Shown: positions 1-10,587, numbered from the stretch's first letter. The stretch is 19,061 bases of DNA from Xylaria sp. FL1777 (GCA_022578965.1 MU400955.1:1-19061); one strand, 5' to 3'. Program-made: numbers and translations. Notes: generated by a model from the letters alone, not told the origin.

Positions 1-155
1 TAATTAATAAAATAATTAATAAAATAATTAATAAAATAATTAATAAAATAATTAATAAAATAATTAATAAAATAATTAATAAAATAATTAATAAAATAAT
101 TAATAAAATAATTAATAAAATAATTAATAAAATAATTAATAAAATAATTAATAAA
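1..155. repeat. 12-bp minisatellite, about 12.9 copies
   Basis: The unit TAATTAATAAAA repeats head to tail from the first base with no visible mismatch until base 155, where the next unit breaks off. One more degenerate unit lies near 171-185. The array runs off the left edge of the window, so its full length is unknown. It contains no G or C and is not a known telomere repeat. It is probably a slippage-generated minisatellite in AT-rich DNA; no function is apparent. Confidence 0.95.
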
Positions 156-271
156 GTTTATAATTTATAAAAATAATTAATAAAAATTTTAATATTTATA
201 TATAAATAACTTTAATTCATAATAAACTTTTTTATTTATATTTATATTAAGCTTAAATATAATTTAAATTA
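156..271. other. AT-rich flank of the oldest R2194 copy
   Basis: This is unique AT-rich sequence between the minisatellite and the left end of the outer R2194 copy. The 13-mer ATATAATTTAAAT at 257-269 recurs at 6991-7003 just beyond the other end of that copy and is probably its target-site duplication. No coding or RNA signal was seen. Confidence 0.5.
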
Positions 272-1720
272 TTTATAATATATTAAAAAAGCAAACAAAT
301 TTTTAATTAAGCTATTAATTATTATATAACTTAAAAAAACACATAAAATAATTAAATAAGTTTTAAATATAAAAAGGCTTAGCTATTATAACATAGCTAA
401 AGAACTAATTAAGTTATAAGTAGCTATAAAAACATAAAAATAAAAGCTTTTAAATATAAAGCAAAAATAACTAAGCATTAATATTAGCTTTTTTTTAAGC
501 TAAAAATTTTTTTATTATAATTATAAAACAAAAGCTAAAACATTTATTATAAAGCTATTTACTACTTATAGTTTTAAAAAAACTACTTATTATAAGTTTA
601 CGTTTATAAACTTTAAAGTAAAGCATAATATAATAAAATACTAAATATAACAATATAAAATCATAAATATAAAACTATAAAAGTTAAAAAGCATATATTA
701 TAAAAAAACAAAGCTATTAAGTAATTTTATTAAGCATTAAATATTAAAATTTTATTAAAACTTTTAGCTACTAAATATATAATAATATTAACTTTTAAAA
801 GTTATATAAACACTTTTTAATTAGTTTATTTATATAAAACCTTTAGTTTTTTTATTTATTATAGCTTTTTTTGCTTTTTTAATTATAACTTAAAATTATA
901 TATTAGCTATAAGTATAGCTTAAATATTTTTATTAATACAAAAATAATATATTGCTATATAAGCTTTAATAAATAATTAAAGTTTTTTATTAATTTTTTT
1001 AAGCTAAAAAACTATTAGTAGCACTTAAAATTAAAAAAACTTTAATAGTTAAAATAAACATAAAATAAAGCTTAAAAATATATAAACATTAATATAATTA
1101 AAAGTACTTATAAAACTATAATTGTTATTTTTTGCACTTATTTTGCTTTTTTTGCATTATAAGCACTTAGTAAACTTGCTAATAATATTGCAAACATAAA
1201 AGTTATTAATATTTTTATATAATTAGCATAAAAAAAACAGCAATAAAAAGTATATAATATATTATTATAATATAAGCAATATAATAATAATATAGCTTAA
1301 GCATTTTAGTATGTTTAATAAATATAAATTTTAAAGCTATTAATAATACTTTAATATAAAGTACTAAAGCATTTACCTTTATTTTAAAAATTAATGTTAT
1401 AATAAAAAAACATAACAATAAATAGTTATAAAAACTTAAACTATATAATAGCAAACTATTAGCTATTTTATTTAATACTATAAATTAAATAACTAGTAAA
1501 AACTATAATAAAATAATTTATAACTTTAAATATATAAGCTTAATATTAATTAGTATATATATTTAAGCTAAGCTAATTATAAATATATACTATAAAAAGT
1601 ATAATAATTATAACAAAATAAATTTTTATATAACTATAATATATTAATAACTAATTATATTATAAACTAAGCACTTTAATATATTAAAGCAAATATAAGC
1701 TAAATATATAATAATAATAA
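272..1720 (-). mobile_element. R2194 copy 1, distal piece
   Basis: This aligns along its whole length with 7581-9030 of copy 4 on the same strand. Nearly all differences are transitions. It covers roughly unit positions 740-2194 in the orientation where copies 2 and 3 are forward, and ends abruptly at 1720 where copy 2 begins. A 79-codon stop-free minus-strand frame at 1215-1454 begins at TTG rather than ATG and is treated as a chance frame. Confidence 0.85.
1707..1720. repeat. Target-site duplication of R2194 copy 2, left
   Basis: TATAATAATAATAA abuts the left end of copy 2, and TGTAATAATAATAA at 3913-3926 abuts its right end: 13 of 14 bases match and the difference is an A/G transition. 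The corresponding uninterrupted site in copy 4, near 9020-9035, carries a single such tract. The tract is low complexity, so the exact length could be off by a few bases. Confidence 0.6.
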
Positions 1721-3912
1721 TATATTGTATTATTTGGGCTAATAGCTTATTAGCTATGCTAGTTTTTATTTTTTATATATATAAGTAAAAACTGTGCTTA
1801 TAAGTTAAAAGCAAGCTATAAGCAGCTTACTTTTTTTTTAATAGCTAAGTAAAAACATCCTGTATTTATTTCTAGGTTACACTAGTTTTGCTACGATTTT
1901 ATTAAATGCTTTGCTTTTTATTTTTTTACTTTTAGGTTGTTTGCTTACTTATATTATGCTATTAACTAAGTATATATACTTTTATGTAGTTACTTTATAG
2001 TTTTTTTTTTTTTGTATTTTTTTTGCTTTATAGTTTGCTTGCTTTAGTATTATTGCTTGCTTTATGCTATTTATAGTAGTTTTTTTAGTTTTAGTATTTA
2101 TTTAGCTAAATATATTGCTTTTTTTTTTTAGTTTTTTTTTAAACTTTTTTTTATTATATTATTAATGCATTATAGTTTGCTTGCTTTAGTATTATTATTA
2201 GCTTTTTGTTATACTAGTTTTTTTATAACTAAGTTATAACTAAGTTATAAGCAAAATTAATTGCTTATTATTTTTTAGTTTGCTTTTTATATATTTATTT
2301 TTTAAGCTGCTTTTATGCTTTTTGTAGTAAGCTTACTAAGTAAGCATAACTTATAAATAACTTATATATTAAGCAGTATAAAAAGCAATAAATAATAAGT
2401 TATTTTATTTAATTACTTATGCTAATTTTTTTTTTTTAACTACTAATTTTATTACTTTTATTATTATTACTATTATATGCTTAGCTTATGCTTGCTTTAA
2501 TATATTAAAGTGCTTAGTTTATAATATAATTAATTGCTAATATATTATAGTTATATAAAAATCTACTTTATTATAGCTGCTATGCTTTTTGCAATATATA
2601 TTTATAATTAGTTTAACTTAAATATATATATTAATTAGTATTAAGCTTATATATTTAAAGTTATAAATTATTTTATTATAGTTTTTATTAGTTATTTAAT
2701 TTATAGTACTAAATAAAATAGCTATTAATTTGCTATTATATAGTTTAAGCTTTTATAACTGCTTATTATTATGCTTTTTTGCTATAATGCTAATTTTTAA
2801 AATAAAAGTAAATATTTTAGTACTTTACGCTAAAATATTACTAATAGCTTTAAAATTTATATTTATTAAGCATGCTAAAATGCTTAAGCTATACTACTAT
2901 TATATTGTTTATATTATAGTAATATATTATATATCTTTTATTGCTATTTTTTTTATGCTAATTATATAAAGATATTAATAACTTTTATGCTTATAATATT
3001 ATTAATAAGTTTGCTAAGTGCTTATAATGCAAAAAAAGCAAAGTAAGCGCTAAAAATAGCAGTTATAATTTTGTAAATATTTTTAACTATATTAATGTTT
3101 GCACGTTTTTAAGCTTTACTTTATGCTTATTTTAACTGTTAGAATTTTTTTAATTTTAAGTACTACTAATAATTTTTTAACTTAAAAAAATTAATAAAAA
3201 ACTTTAATTATTTATTAAAGCTTATATAGCTATATACTATTTTTATATTAATAAAAATATTTAAGCTATATTTATAGTTAATATATAACTTTAAGTTACA
3301 ATTAAAAAAGCAAAAAAAGCTATAATAAGTAAAAAAGCTAAAGGTTTTATATAAATAAGCTAGTTAAAAAATATTTATATAACTTTTAAAAGTTAATATT
3401 ATTATATATTTAATAGCTAAAAGTTTTAATAAAATTTTAGTATTTAATGCTTAATAAAGTTGCTTAATTACTTTGCTTTTTTATAATGTATGCTTTTTAA
3501 CTTTTATAGTTTTATGTTTATAATTTTATATTATTATTTTTAATACTTTATTATATTATGCTTTACTTTAAAGTTTATAAACGTAAGCTTATAATAAGCA
3601 GCTTTTTTAAAACTATAAATAATAAATAACTTTATAATAAATGTTTTAGCTTTTGCTTTATAGTTATAGTAAACCTTTTTTAGCTTAAAAAAAAGCTAGT
3701 ATTAATGCTTAGCTATTTTTGTTTTATGTTTAAAGGCTTTTATTTTTATATTTTTATAACTACTTATAACTTAATTAGTTTTTTAACTACGTTATAATAG
3801 CTAAGCCTTTTTATATTTAAAACTTATTTAGCTATTTTATGTGCTTTTTTTAAGTTATGCAATAACTAGTAGCCTAGTTAAAAATTTATTTGCTTTTTTA
3901 GTGTACTATAAA
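1721..3912 (+). mobile_element. R2194 copy 2, 2192 bp, nested in copy 1
   Basis: This is a full-length member inserted in the opposite orientation to copy 1. The left end is TATATTGTATTATTTGGGC and the right end GTACTATAAA, against GTACTGCAAG reconstructed from copy 4. It is colinear with copy 3 (4190-6383), differing almost entirely by transitions such as GCT/GTT and ACG/ACA. Internal landmarks are the poly-T tracts around 2000-2150, a repeated motif TTTGCTTGCTTTAGTATTA (near 2037 and 2174), and an 11-bp tandem TAACTAAGTTA. No start codon, domain or motif of a known transposase or reverse transcriptase was recognised. Confidence 0.85.
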
Positions 3913-4189
3913 TGTAATAATAATAATAATAAAAGTAATAAAATTAATAATTAAAAAAAAATTAATATAAATAGCTAAATAAAATAGCTTATTATTTATT
4001 ATTACTTTATATTACTTAGTATATAAACTATTTATAAGTTATATTTACTTAATAAACTTACTGCAAAAAATATAAAAATAGCTTAAAAAATAAATATATA
4101 AATAGCAAATTAAAAAATAATAAGCAATTAATTTTATTTATAACTTAGTTATAACTTAGTTATAACTTAGTTATAAAAAAGCTAATATA
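3913..4189 (-). mobile_element. R2194 copy 1, middle piece
   Basis: This segment is the reverse complement of roughly 2210-2480 of copy 2 and matches 9015-9280 of copy 4 directly. It lies between the two nested insertions, so it is the part of copy 1 between their insertion points. It contains three head-to-tail copies of CTTAGTTATAA (about 4143-4176), where copy 4 has two. Confidence 0.8.
4174..4189. repeat. Target-site duplication of R2194 copy 3, left
   Basis: The 16-mer TAAAAAAGCTAATATA occurs immediately left of copy 3 and again at 6384-6399 immediately right of it, with no mismatch. It includes a GC step and is not simple repeat, which makes this the clearest duplication in the window. 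Copy 4 has a single related sequence at the equivalent point (about 9268-9284). Confidence 0.85.
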
Positions 4190-6383
4190 TATATTATATT
4201 ACTTAAGTTAATAGCTTATTAGTTATGCTAGTTTTTATTTTTTATATATATAGGTAAAAACTGTGCTTATGGGTTAAAAGCAAGCTATAAGCAGCTTATT
4301 TTTTTTTTAGTAGCTAAGTAAAAACATCTTATATTTATTTTTAAGTTGCACTAGTTTTGCTACAATTTTATTAAGTGCTTTGCTTTTTATTTTTTTGCTT
4401 TTAAGTTGTTTGTTTATTTATATTATGCTATTAACTAAGTATATATACCTTTATATAATTATTTTGTAGTTTTTTTTTTTTGTATTTTTTTTGCTTTGTA
4501 GTTTGCTTGCTTTAGTATTGCTGCTTGTTTTATGCTACTTATAGCAGTTTTTTTAGTTTTAGCACTTATTTAGCTAAATATACTGCTTTTTTTTCTTAGT
4601 TTTTTTTTAAACTTTTTTTTATTATATTACTAATATATTATAGTTTGCTTGCTTTAATATTACTACTAGCTTTTTATTATATTAGTTTTTTTATAACTAA
4701 GTTATAACTAAGTTATAAATAAAATTAATTGTTTATTACTTTTTAGTTTGCTTTTTATATATTTATTTTTTTAGCTGTTTTTATGCTTTTTATAGTAAGC
4801 TTACTAAATAAATATAGCTTATAAATAGCTTATATATTAAGCAATATAAAGTAATAATAAGTAATAAGTTATTTTATTTAGCTATTTATGCTAATTTTTT
4901 TCTTTTTTAACTATTAACTTTATTACTTTTATTATTACTATTATTATATGCTTAGCTTATGCTTGCTTTAATATATTAAAGTGCTTAGTTTATAATATAA
5001 TTAGTTATTAATACGTTATAATTATATAAAAATCTACTTTATTATAGCTGCTATGCTTTTTATAATATATATTTATAACTAGCTTAACTTAAATATATAT
5101 ATTAACTAGTATTAAGCTTATATATTTAAAGTTATAAATTAATTTGCTATAGTTTTTACTAATTATTTAATTTATAGTACTAAATAAAGTAACTAATAGC
5201 TTACTATTATATAGTTTAAGCTTTTATAACTACTTATTGTTATGCTTTTTTGCTATAACGCTAATTTTTAAAATAAAAGTAAATATTTTAATGCTTTATG
5301 CTAAAGTATTACTAATAGCTTTAAAATTTATATTTATTAAGCATACTAAAATACTTAAGTTATATTGCTATTATATTGCTTATATTATAGTAATATATTA
5401 TGCATTTTTTATTGCTGTTTTTTTTATGCTAATTATATAAAAACATTAATAATTTTTATGCTTATAATATTATTAGCAAGTTTATTAAATGCTTATAATG
5501 CAAAAAAAGCAAAATAAGCACTAAAAGTAATAGTTATAATTTTATAAATACTTTTAATTATATTAATGTTTATATATTTTTAAGCTTTATTTTATATTTA
5601 TTTTAACTATTAAAGTTTTTTTAATTTTAAGTACTACTAATAATTTTTTAGCTTAAAAAAGTTAATAAAAAACTTTAATTATTTGTTAAAGCTTATATAG
5701 CTACGCGTTATTTTTGTACTAATAAAAATATTTAAGCTGCACTTATAGCTAGTATGCAACTTTAAGTTATAATTAAAAAAGCAAAAAAAGCTACAGCAAA
5801 TAAAAAAACTAAAAGTTTTATATAAATAAGCTAGTTAAAAAATGTTTATATAACTTTTAAAAGTTAGCATTATTATATATTTAGTAGCTAAAAGTTTTAA
5901 TAAAATTTTAATGTTTAATGCTTAATAAAGTTATTTAATTGCTTTGCTTTTTTATAATATATGCTTTTTAACTTTTATAGTTTTATATTTATAATTTTAT
6001 ATTGCTATTCTTAGTACTTTATTATATTATGCTTTACTTTAAAGTTTATAAACATAAGCTTATAATAAGTAGCCTTTTTAAAACTATAAGTAATAAATAG
6101 CTTTATAATAAATGCTTTAGCTTTTGCTTTATAATTATAGTAAACTTTTTTTAGCTTAAAGAAAAACTAATATTAATACTTAGCTATTTTTGCTTTATGT
6201 TTAAAAGCCTTTATTTTTATGTTTTTATAGCTATTTATAACTTAATTAGTTTTTTAGCTACGTTATAATAGCTAAGCCTTTTTATATTTAGAACTTATTT
6301 AGCTATTTCACGTGCTTTTTTTAGGTTCTATAATAACTAGTAGCTTAGTTAAAAATTTGTTTGCTTTTTTAGTGTGCTATAAG
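4190..6383 (+). mobile_element. R2194 copy 3, 2194 bp, nested in copy 1
   Basis: This is a full-length member running from TATATTATATTAC to GTGTGCTATAAG, bounded by exact 16-bp direct repeats. It is colinear with copy 2 and with the reverse complement of copy 4, again separated by transitions. Its insertion split copy 1 close to the CTTAGTTATAA tandem. A 67-codon stop-free frame (5237-5440) corresponds to the 79-codon frames in the other copies; it is hydrophobic and matches no family I know. Confidence 0.9.
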
Positions 6384-6984
6384 TAAAAAAGCTAATATAA
6401 TAAAAAGCTAGCAATAATACTAAAGCAAGCAAACTATAATGCATTAATAATATAATAAAAAAAAGCTTAAAAAAAACTAAGAAAAAAAAGCAGTACATTT
6501 AATTAAATAAGTATTAAAACTAAAAAAACTGCTATAAATAGCATAAAGCAAGCAATAATACTAAAGCAAACAAACTATAAAGCAAAAAAAATACAAAAGA
6601 AAAAAAACTATAAAATAATTATATAAAAGTATATATATTTAATTAATAGCATAATATAAATAAACAAACAATTTAAAAGCAAAAAAAATACAAAAGAAAA
6701 AAAATTATAAAATAATTATATAAAAGTATATATACTTAATTAATAGCATAATATAAATAAACAAACAATTTAAAAGCAAAAAAGTAAAAAGTAAAGCACT
6801 TAATAAAATTGTAGCAAAACTAATATAACTTAAAAATAAATATAAAATGTTTTTATTTAGCTAGTAAAAAAAAAATAAGCTGCTTATATTTTGCTTTTAA
6901 CTTAAAAGCACAGTTTTTATTTATATATATAAAAAATAAAAACTAGTATAGTTAATAAATTATTAACTTAAATAATATAATATA
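6384..6984 (-). mobile_element. R2194 copy 1, proximal piece with its TTG-type end
   Basis: This is the reverse complement of the first ~480 bp of the family unit, ending at ATAATATAATATA (family GTAATACAATATA). It matches 9281-9774 of copy 4 except for an extra 97-bp block. The flank beyond 6984 carries ATATAATTTAAAT at 6991-7003, also found at 257-269 beyond the other end. Six extra bases (TATAAT) lie between the element end and this motif, so the outer duplication is less exact than the others. Confidence 0.8.
6581..6774. repeat. 97-bp internal tandem duplication in copy 1
   Basis: Bases 6581-6677 and 6678-6774 are near-identical, each beginning AGCAAAAAAAATACAAAAG. Copies 2, 3 and 4 have the unit once. 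The duplication therefore arose within copy 1 and explains most of its excess length. Confidence 0.9.
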
Positions 6985-7580
6985 TATAATATATAATTTA
7001 AATTTAATTATTTATAAAATTATTAAATTTGCTATAATTATTTATTAATAATTTAAAAAACAAAATTTTACAAAAATAAAACTTTTTATTTTTATATTAA
7101 AAAATACTATTAAAATATATATATATAATAAATTTAAATAAAAAAAACTAAAAAAGTTAAAGCTTATTAAAAAATTACTATTATTAATATATATTAAAAT
7201 AAAAAATAATTTAAATTAAATTTAATATAATTTTTGTTTTTTTTTAAGCTTTTAATAAATTAAAAAAAGTAGTAATAATAGATTTTTTATTTTTTTAAAG
7301 CTAAAAAAACAAATCTTTTATAATAAAAAATAAGTTAAATTAAAATTAAAAAAAACCTTTTTTAAATTTTTTACATTTAACTATAACTTTATAAATTTAA
7401 GTTTAATTATTAAATAATTACAATTATTAAAATTAATATAATAACTTTTTTTTACTAAGTGAGTTATATTTTATTTATAAAGTGTAAATATAATAAAAAA
7501 CGTAAAAATAATGCTAAATAACTTATTTATTAAAAATATAACTAATGTATTACTAAAATTTATTAATAATATAATTATTA
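6985..7580. other. AT-rich spacer between R2194 copies, no gene
   Basis: About 600 bases with very little G or C and dense stops in all frames. Two similar TATT/AATA-rich patches (6985-7020 and 7190-7225) are low-complexity. The right edge holds the left target duplication of copy 4 (7567-7580). It is probably older repeat debris mutated beyond recognition. Confidence 0.6.
7567..7580. repeat. Target-site duplication of R2194 copy 4, left
   Basis: TAATATAATTATTA abuts the left end of copy 4, and TAATATAATTATAA at 9775-9788 abuts the right end, 13 of 14 matching. The tract is AT-only, so chance similarity is possible, but its placement exactly at both boundaries, and the same arrangement in copy 3, support it. 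Confidence 0.65.
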
Positions 7581-9774
7581 CTTGCAGTACATTAAAAAAG
7601 CAAACAAATTTTCAATTAAGCTACTAATTATTGCGCAACCTAAAAAAAGCACGTAGAATAGCTAAATAAGTTCTAAATACAAAAAAGCTTAGCTATTATA
7701 ACATAGCTAAAAAACTGATTAAGTTATAAGCAGCTATAAAAATATAAAAACAAAGGCTTTTAAACATAAAGCAAAAATAGCTAAGCATTAATACTAGCTT
7801 TTTTTTAAGCTAAAAAAAGTTTATTATAACTATAAAGCAAAAGCTAAAGCATTTATTGTAAAGCTATTTGCTATTTATAGTTTTAAAAAAGCTGCTTATT
7901 ATAAGCTTACGTTTATAAACTTTAAAGTAAAGCATAACATAATAAAGTATTAAAAATAACAATATAAAATTATAAATATAAAACTATAAAAGTTAAAAAG
8001 CATACATTATAAAAAAGCAAAATAATTAAGCAACTTTATTAAGTACTAAACATTAAAATTCTATTAAAACTTTTAGTTATTAAATATATAATAATGTTAA
8101 TTTTTAAAAGTTATATAAATACTTTTTAACTAGTTTATTTATATAAAACTTTTAGCTTTTTTATTTGCTGCAGCTTTTTTTGCCTTTTTAATTATAACTT
8201 AAAGTTATATATTAGCTATAAATATAGCTTAAATATTTTTATTAATACAAAAATAGCACGTAGCTATATAAGCTTTAATAAACAATTAAAGTTTTTTATT
8301 AATTTTTTTAAGCTAAAAAATTATTAGTAGCACTTAAAATTAAAAGAACTTTAATAATTAAAATAAGCATAAAATAAAGCTTAAAAATATATAAACATTA
8401 ATATAGTTAAAAGTACTTATAAAACTATAATTGCTACTTTTAGCGCTTATTTTGCTTTTTTTGCATTATAAATACTTAGTAAACTTGCTAATAATATTAC
8501 AAGCGTAAAAATTATTAATGTTTTTATATAGTTAGCATAAAAAAAACAGTAATAAAAAGTATATAACATACTATTATAATATAAACAATATAATAGCAGT
8601 ATAGCTTAAGCATTTTAGCATGTTTAATAAATATAAATTTTAAGGCTATTAGTAATACTTTAGCGCAAAGCACTAAAGCATTTACTTTTATTTTAAAAAT
8701 TAATGTTATAGCAAAAAAATATAACAACAAGCAATTATAAAAGCTTAAACTATATAATAGCAAACTATTAGCTATTTTATTTAATACTATAAATTAAATA
8801 ACTAATAAAAACTGCAGTAAAATAACTTATAACTTTAAATATATAAGCTTAATACTAATTAGTATATATATTTAAGCTAAGCTAATTATAAATATATACT
8901 ATAAAAAGCATAGCAGTTATAACAAAATAGATTTTTATATAATTATAACGCATTAATAACTAATTATATTATAAACTAAGCATTTTAATATATTAAAGCA
9001 AGCATAAGCTAAGCATATAATAGTAATAATAATAAAAGTAATAAAATTAATAGTTAAAAAAAAAAAAATTAACATAAATAGCTAAGTAAAATAATTTATT
9101 ACTTTTTACTATTTTATATTGCTTAATATATAAGCTACTTATAAGTTATACTTATTTAATAAGCTTACTATAAAAAGCATAAAAGCAGCTTAAAAAATAA
9201 ATATATAAAAAGCAAACTAAAAAATAATAAATAATTAACTTTACTTATAACTTAGTTATAACTTAGTTATAAAAAAACTAGTATAATAAAAAGCTAGCAG
9301 TAATACTAAAGCAAACAAACTATAATGCATTAATAATATAATAAAAAAAGGTTTAAAAAAAAACTAAAAAAAAAAAGCAGCATATTTAGCTAAATAAGTA
9401 CTAAAACTAAAAAAACTACTGCAAGCAGCACAAAGCAAGCAATAATACTAAAGCAAGCAAACTATAAAGCAAAAAAAATACAAGAAAAAAAAAACTATAA
9501 AGTAACTACGTAAAAGTATATATATTTAATTAATAGCATAATATAAGTAAGCAAACAACCTAAAAGCAAAAAAATAAAAAGCAAAACATTTAATAAAATC
9601 GTAGCAAAACTAGTACAACTTAAGAATAAATACAAAATGTTTTTACCTAGCTACTAAAAAAAAAGTAAGCTGCTTATAGCTTGCTTTTAACTTACAAGCA
9701 TAGTTTTTACTTATATATATAAAAAATAAAAACTAGTATAGCTAATAAGCTGTTAGCTTAAGTAATACAATATA
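7581..9774 (-). mobile_element. R2194 copy 4, 2194 bp, uninterrupted reference copy
   Basis: This is the best-preserved copy: its left end keeps CTTGCAGTAC and TTGCGCAACC where copy 1 has TTTATAATAT and TTATATAACT. The right end is GTAATACAATATA. Its length equals that of copy 3. Read on the plus strand, the frame beginning at 7582 runs the length of the element with only TAA and TAG as stops, which could be RIP products of glutamine or tryptophan codons. Stop density (roughly 1 in 13 codons) is not clearly below chance at this composition, so coding origin is unproven. A 9-bp imperfect inverted pair (TTGCAGTAC against TTGTATTAC) lies at the two ends. The orientation label follows copies 2 and 3. 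Confidence 0.85.
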
Positions 9775-9948
9775 TAATATAATTATAAAGCAATAATGTT
9801 TTACTAAAAAATATAAAGCTAGTAAACTTTTTAGTTTAAAAGAAATTATTAATAAAGTTATAAAACTAGTATTTTAGCTATTAGCAAAAAAAAAAACAAA
9901 AAAAGGACTTTTTTTTTAAAAAAACATAAAAAAACCATAATTAATATA
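9775..9948. other. AT-rich spacer between copy 4 and the 5.6-kb island
   Basis: This begins with the right target duplication of copy 4 (9775-9788) and then runs through unique AT-rich sequence with an A-rich stretch at 9888-9933. No gene was seen. Confidence 0.5.
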
Positions 9949-9964
9949 GCCGAAGGTTTTCTGC
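9949..9964 (+). repeat. Left arm of the 16-bp inverted repeat
   Basis: GCCGAAGGTTTTCTGC pairs with 15544-15559. Immediately inside it, CATTAC-GAA-GTAATG (9964-9978) is a 6-bp perfect hairpin that the right arm lacks. The left flank is AATATA. Confidence 0.8.
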
Positions 9965-10160
9965 ATTACGAAGTAATGAGAAAAAAAAGCTTATGTTAAC
10001 GTTGTAATAAGTAGAACGAAGTAGAACAATAATAGAAAATCAAGGACAAAAGGAAAAGGAAAACGCAGTGGCTTAATATAGTTAGTTTTTCCGAAAAGAG
10101 CTAATTATGTACCTTGTAATTCTAAGCGCTTTAGTTAGCTATAAATAAGCGCACAAAATT
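9964..10160. other. Least-mutated patch just inside the left inverted repeat
   Basis: GpA, GpG and TpC steps, almost absent in the R2194 copies, are common here (for example GTAGAACGAAGTAGAAC near 10011-10027 and the AAGGAAAAGGAAAACG tract near 10049-10064). GTAGAAC occurs twice, 10 bases apart. Either this patch was exposed to less mutation or it is single-copy sequence that escaped it. Both strands have partly open frames and no strand can be preferred. Confidence 0.5.
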
Positions 10161-10529
10161 AAATTTCTAACACAATTTAAAACATATAAACAATTTAGAA
10201 GTTTAAAAAGTAAGAAAATATAACGCATAATAAAAAAAAGCAGCATTAATTTTAAATAAAGCGCAGGTTTTATTTTAAGCTACTATAAGCAAGTTAGCAA
10301 TGCTTTTATTTAGCTTGCTTAAGTTTTTAGCAATTTAAGAATTGCTGTTATGCTTACTACTGCTTAAAAACTGTTTTTGTTTAGTTATACTAATAGCTTA
10401 ATTTATATTAGTTTTTTTTAAATCATTTAAATTTATTAAAGCTTATGCTAACTTTTTTTTAAGAGTTAATAATAATAGCTTATTTGTTTTAGTAAGCAGC
10501 AAAAAAACATTAGCTAGTTTGTTTTTACT

Positions 10530-10566
10530 AAAGCTTGCTTATTATACAAGCTAATAAGCAAGCTTT
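10530..10566. repeat. Perfect 15-bp hairpin followed by T6
   Basis: AAAGCTTGCTTATTA (10530-10544) and TAATAAGCAAGCTTT (10552-10566) are exact reverse complements around the 7-base loop TACAAGC. The run of T continues to 10569. It resembles an intrinsic terminator in shape, but the context is eukaryotic, so a palindrome or small inverted repeat is the safer reading. Confidence 0.8.
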
Positions 10567-10587
10567 TTTGCTTTGCTTAGTTATTTA

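Larger units (their letters stand above)
272..6984 (-). mobile_element. R2194 copy 1 (oldest), interrupted by two nested R2194 copies
   Basis: Three minus-strand pieces (272-1720, 3913-4189, 6384-6984) join into one complete R2194 element once the two plus-strand copies at 1721-3912 and 4190-6383 and their target duplications are removed. The joined length is about 2.30 kb, roughly 2.20 kb after discounting an internal 97-bp duplication at 6581-6774, close to the 2194 bp of the intact copies. Its ends match the family ends with only RIP-type transitions (for example TTTATAATAT where copy 4 has CTTGCAGTAC). It is the most AT-shifted copy, consistent with being inserted first. No recognisable protein domain was found. 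Confidence 0.8.

Noticed and set aside
1..155. Telomere repeat or CRISPR array
   Set aside because: The 12-bp unit is not a telomere type and there are no spacers; the array is simple head to tail.
1215..8763. Four 67-79 codon hydrophobic open frames (1215-1454 minus, 2730-2969 plus, 5237-5440 plus, 8524-8763 minus) that look like a conserved small membrane protein
   Set aside because: They are the same segment of the four R2194 copies, the 79-codon versions start at TTG or equivalent rather than ATG, and they are the complement of a strand dense in TAA/TAG. Conservation is explained by the repeat itself.
6581..9500. Repeated AAGCAAGCAAACTATAA motifs as a CRISPR or regulatory array
   Set aside because: They are internal duplications within R2194, present at the same positions in each copy, with irregular spacing.
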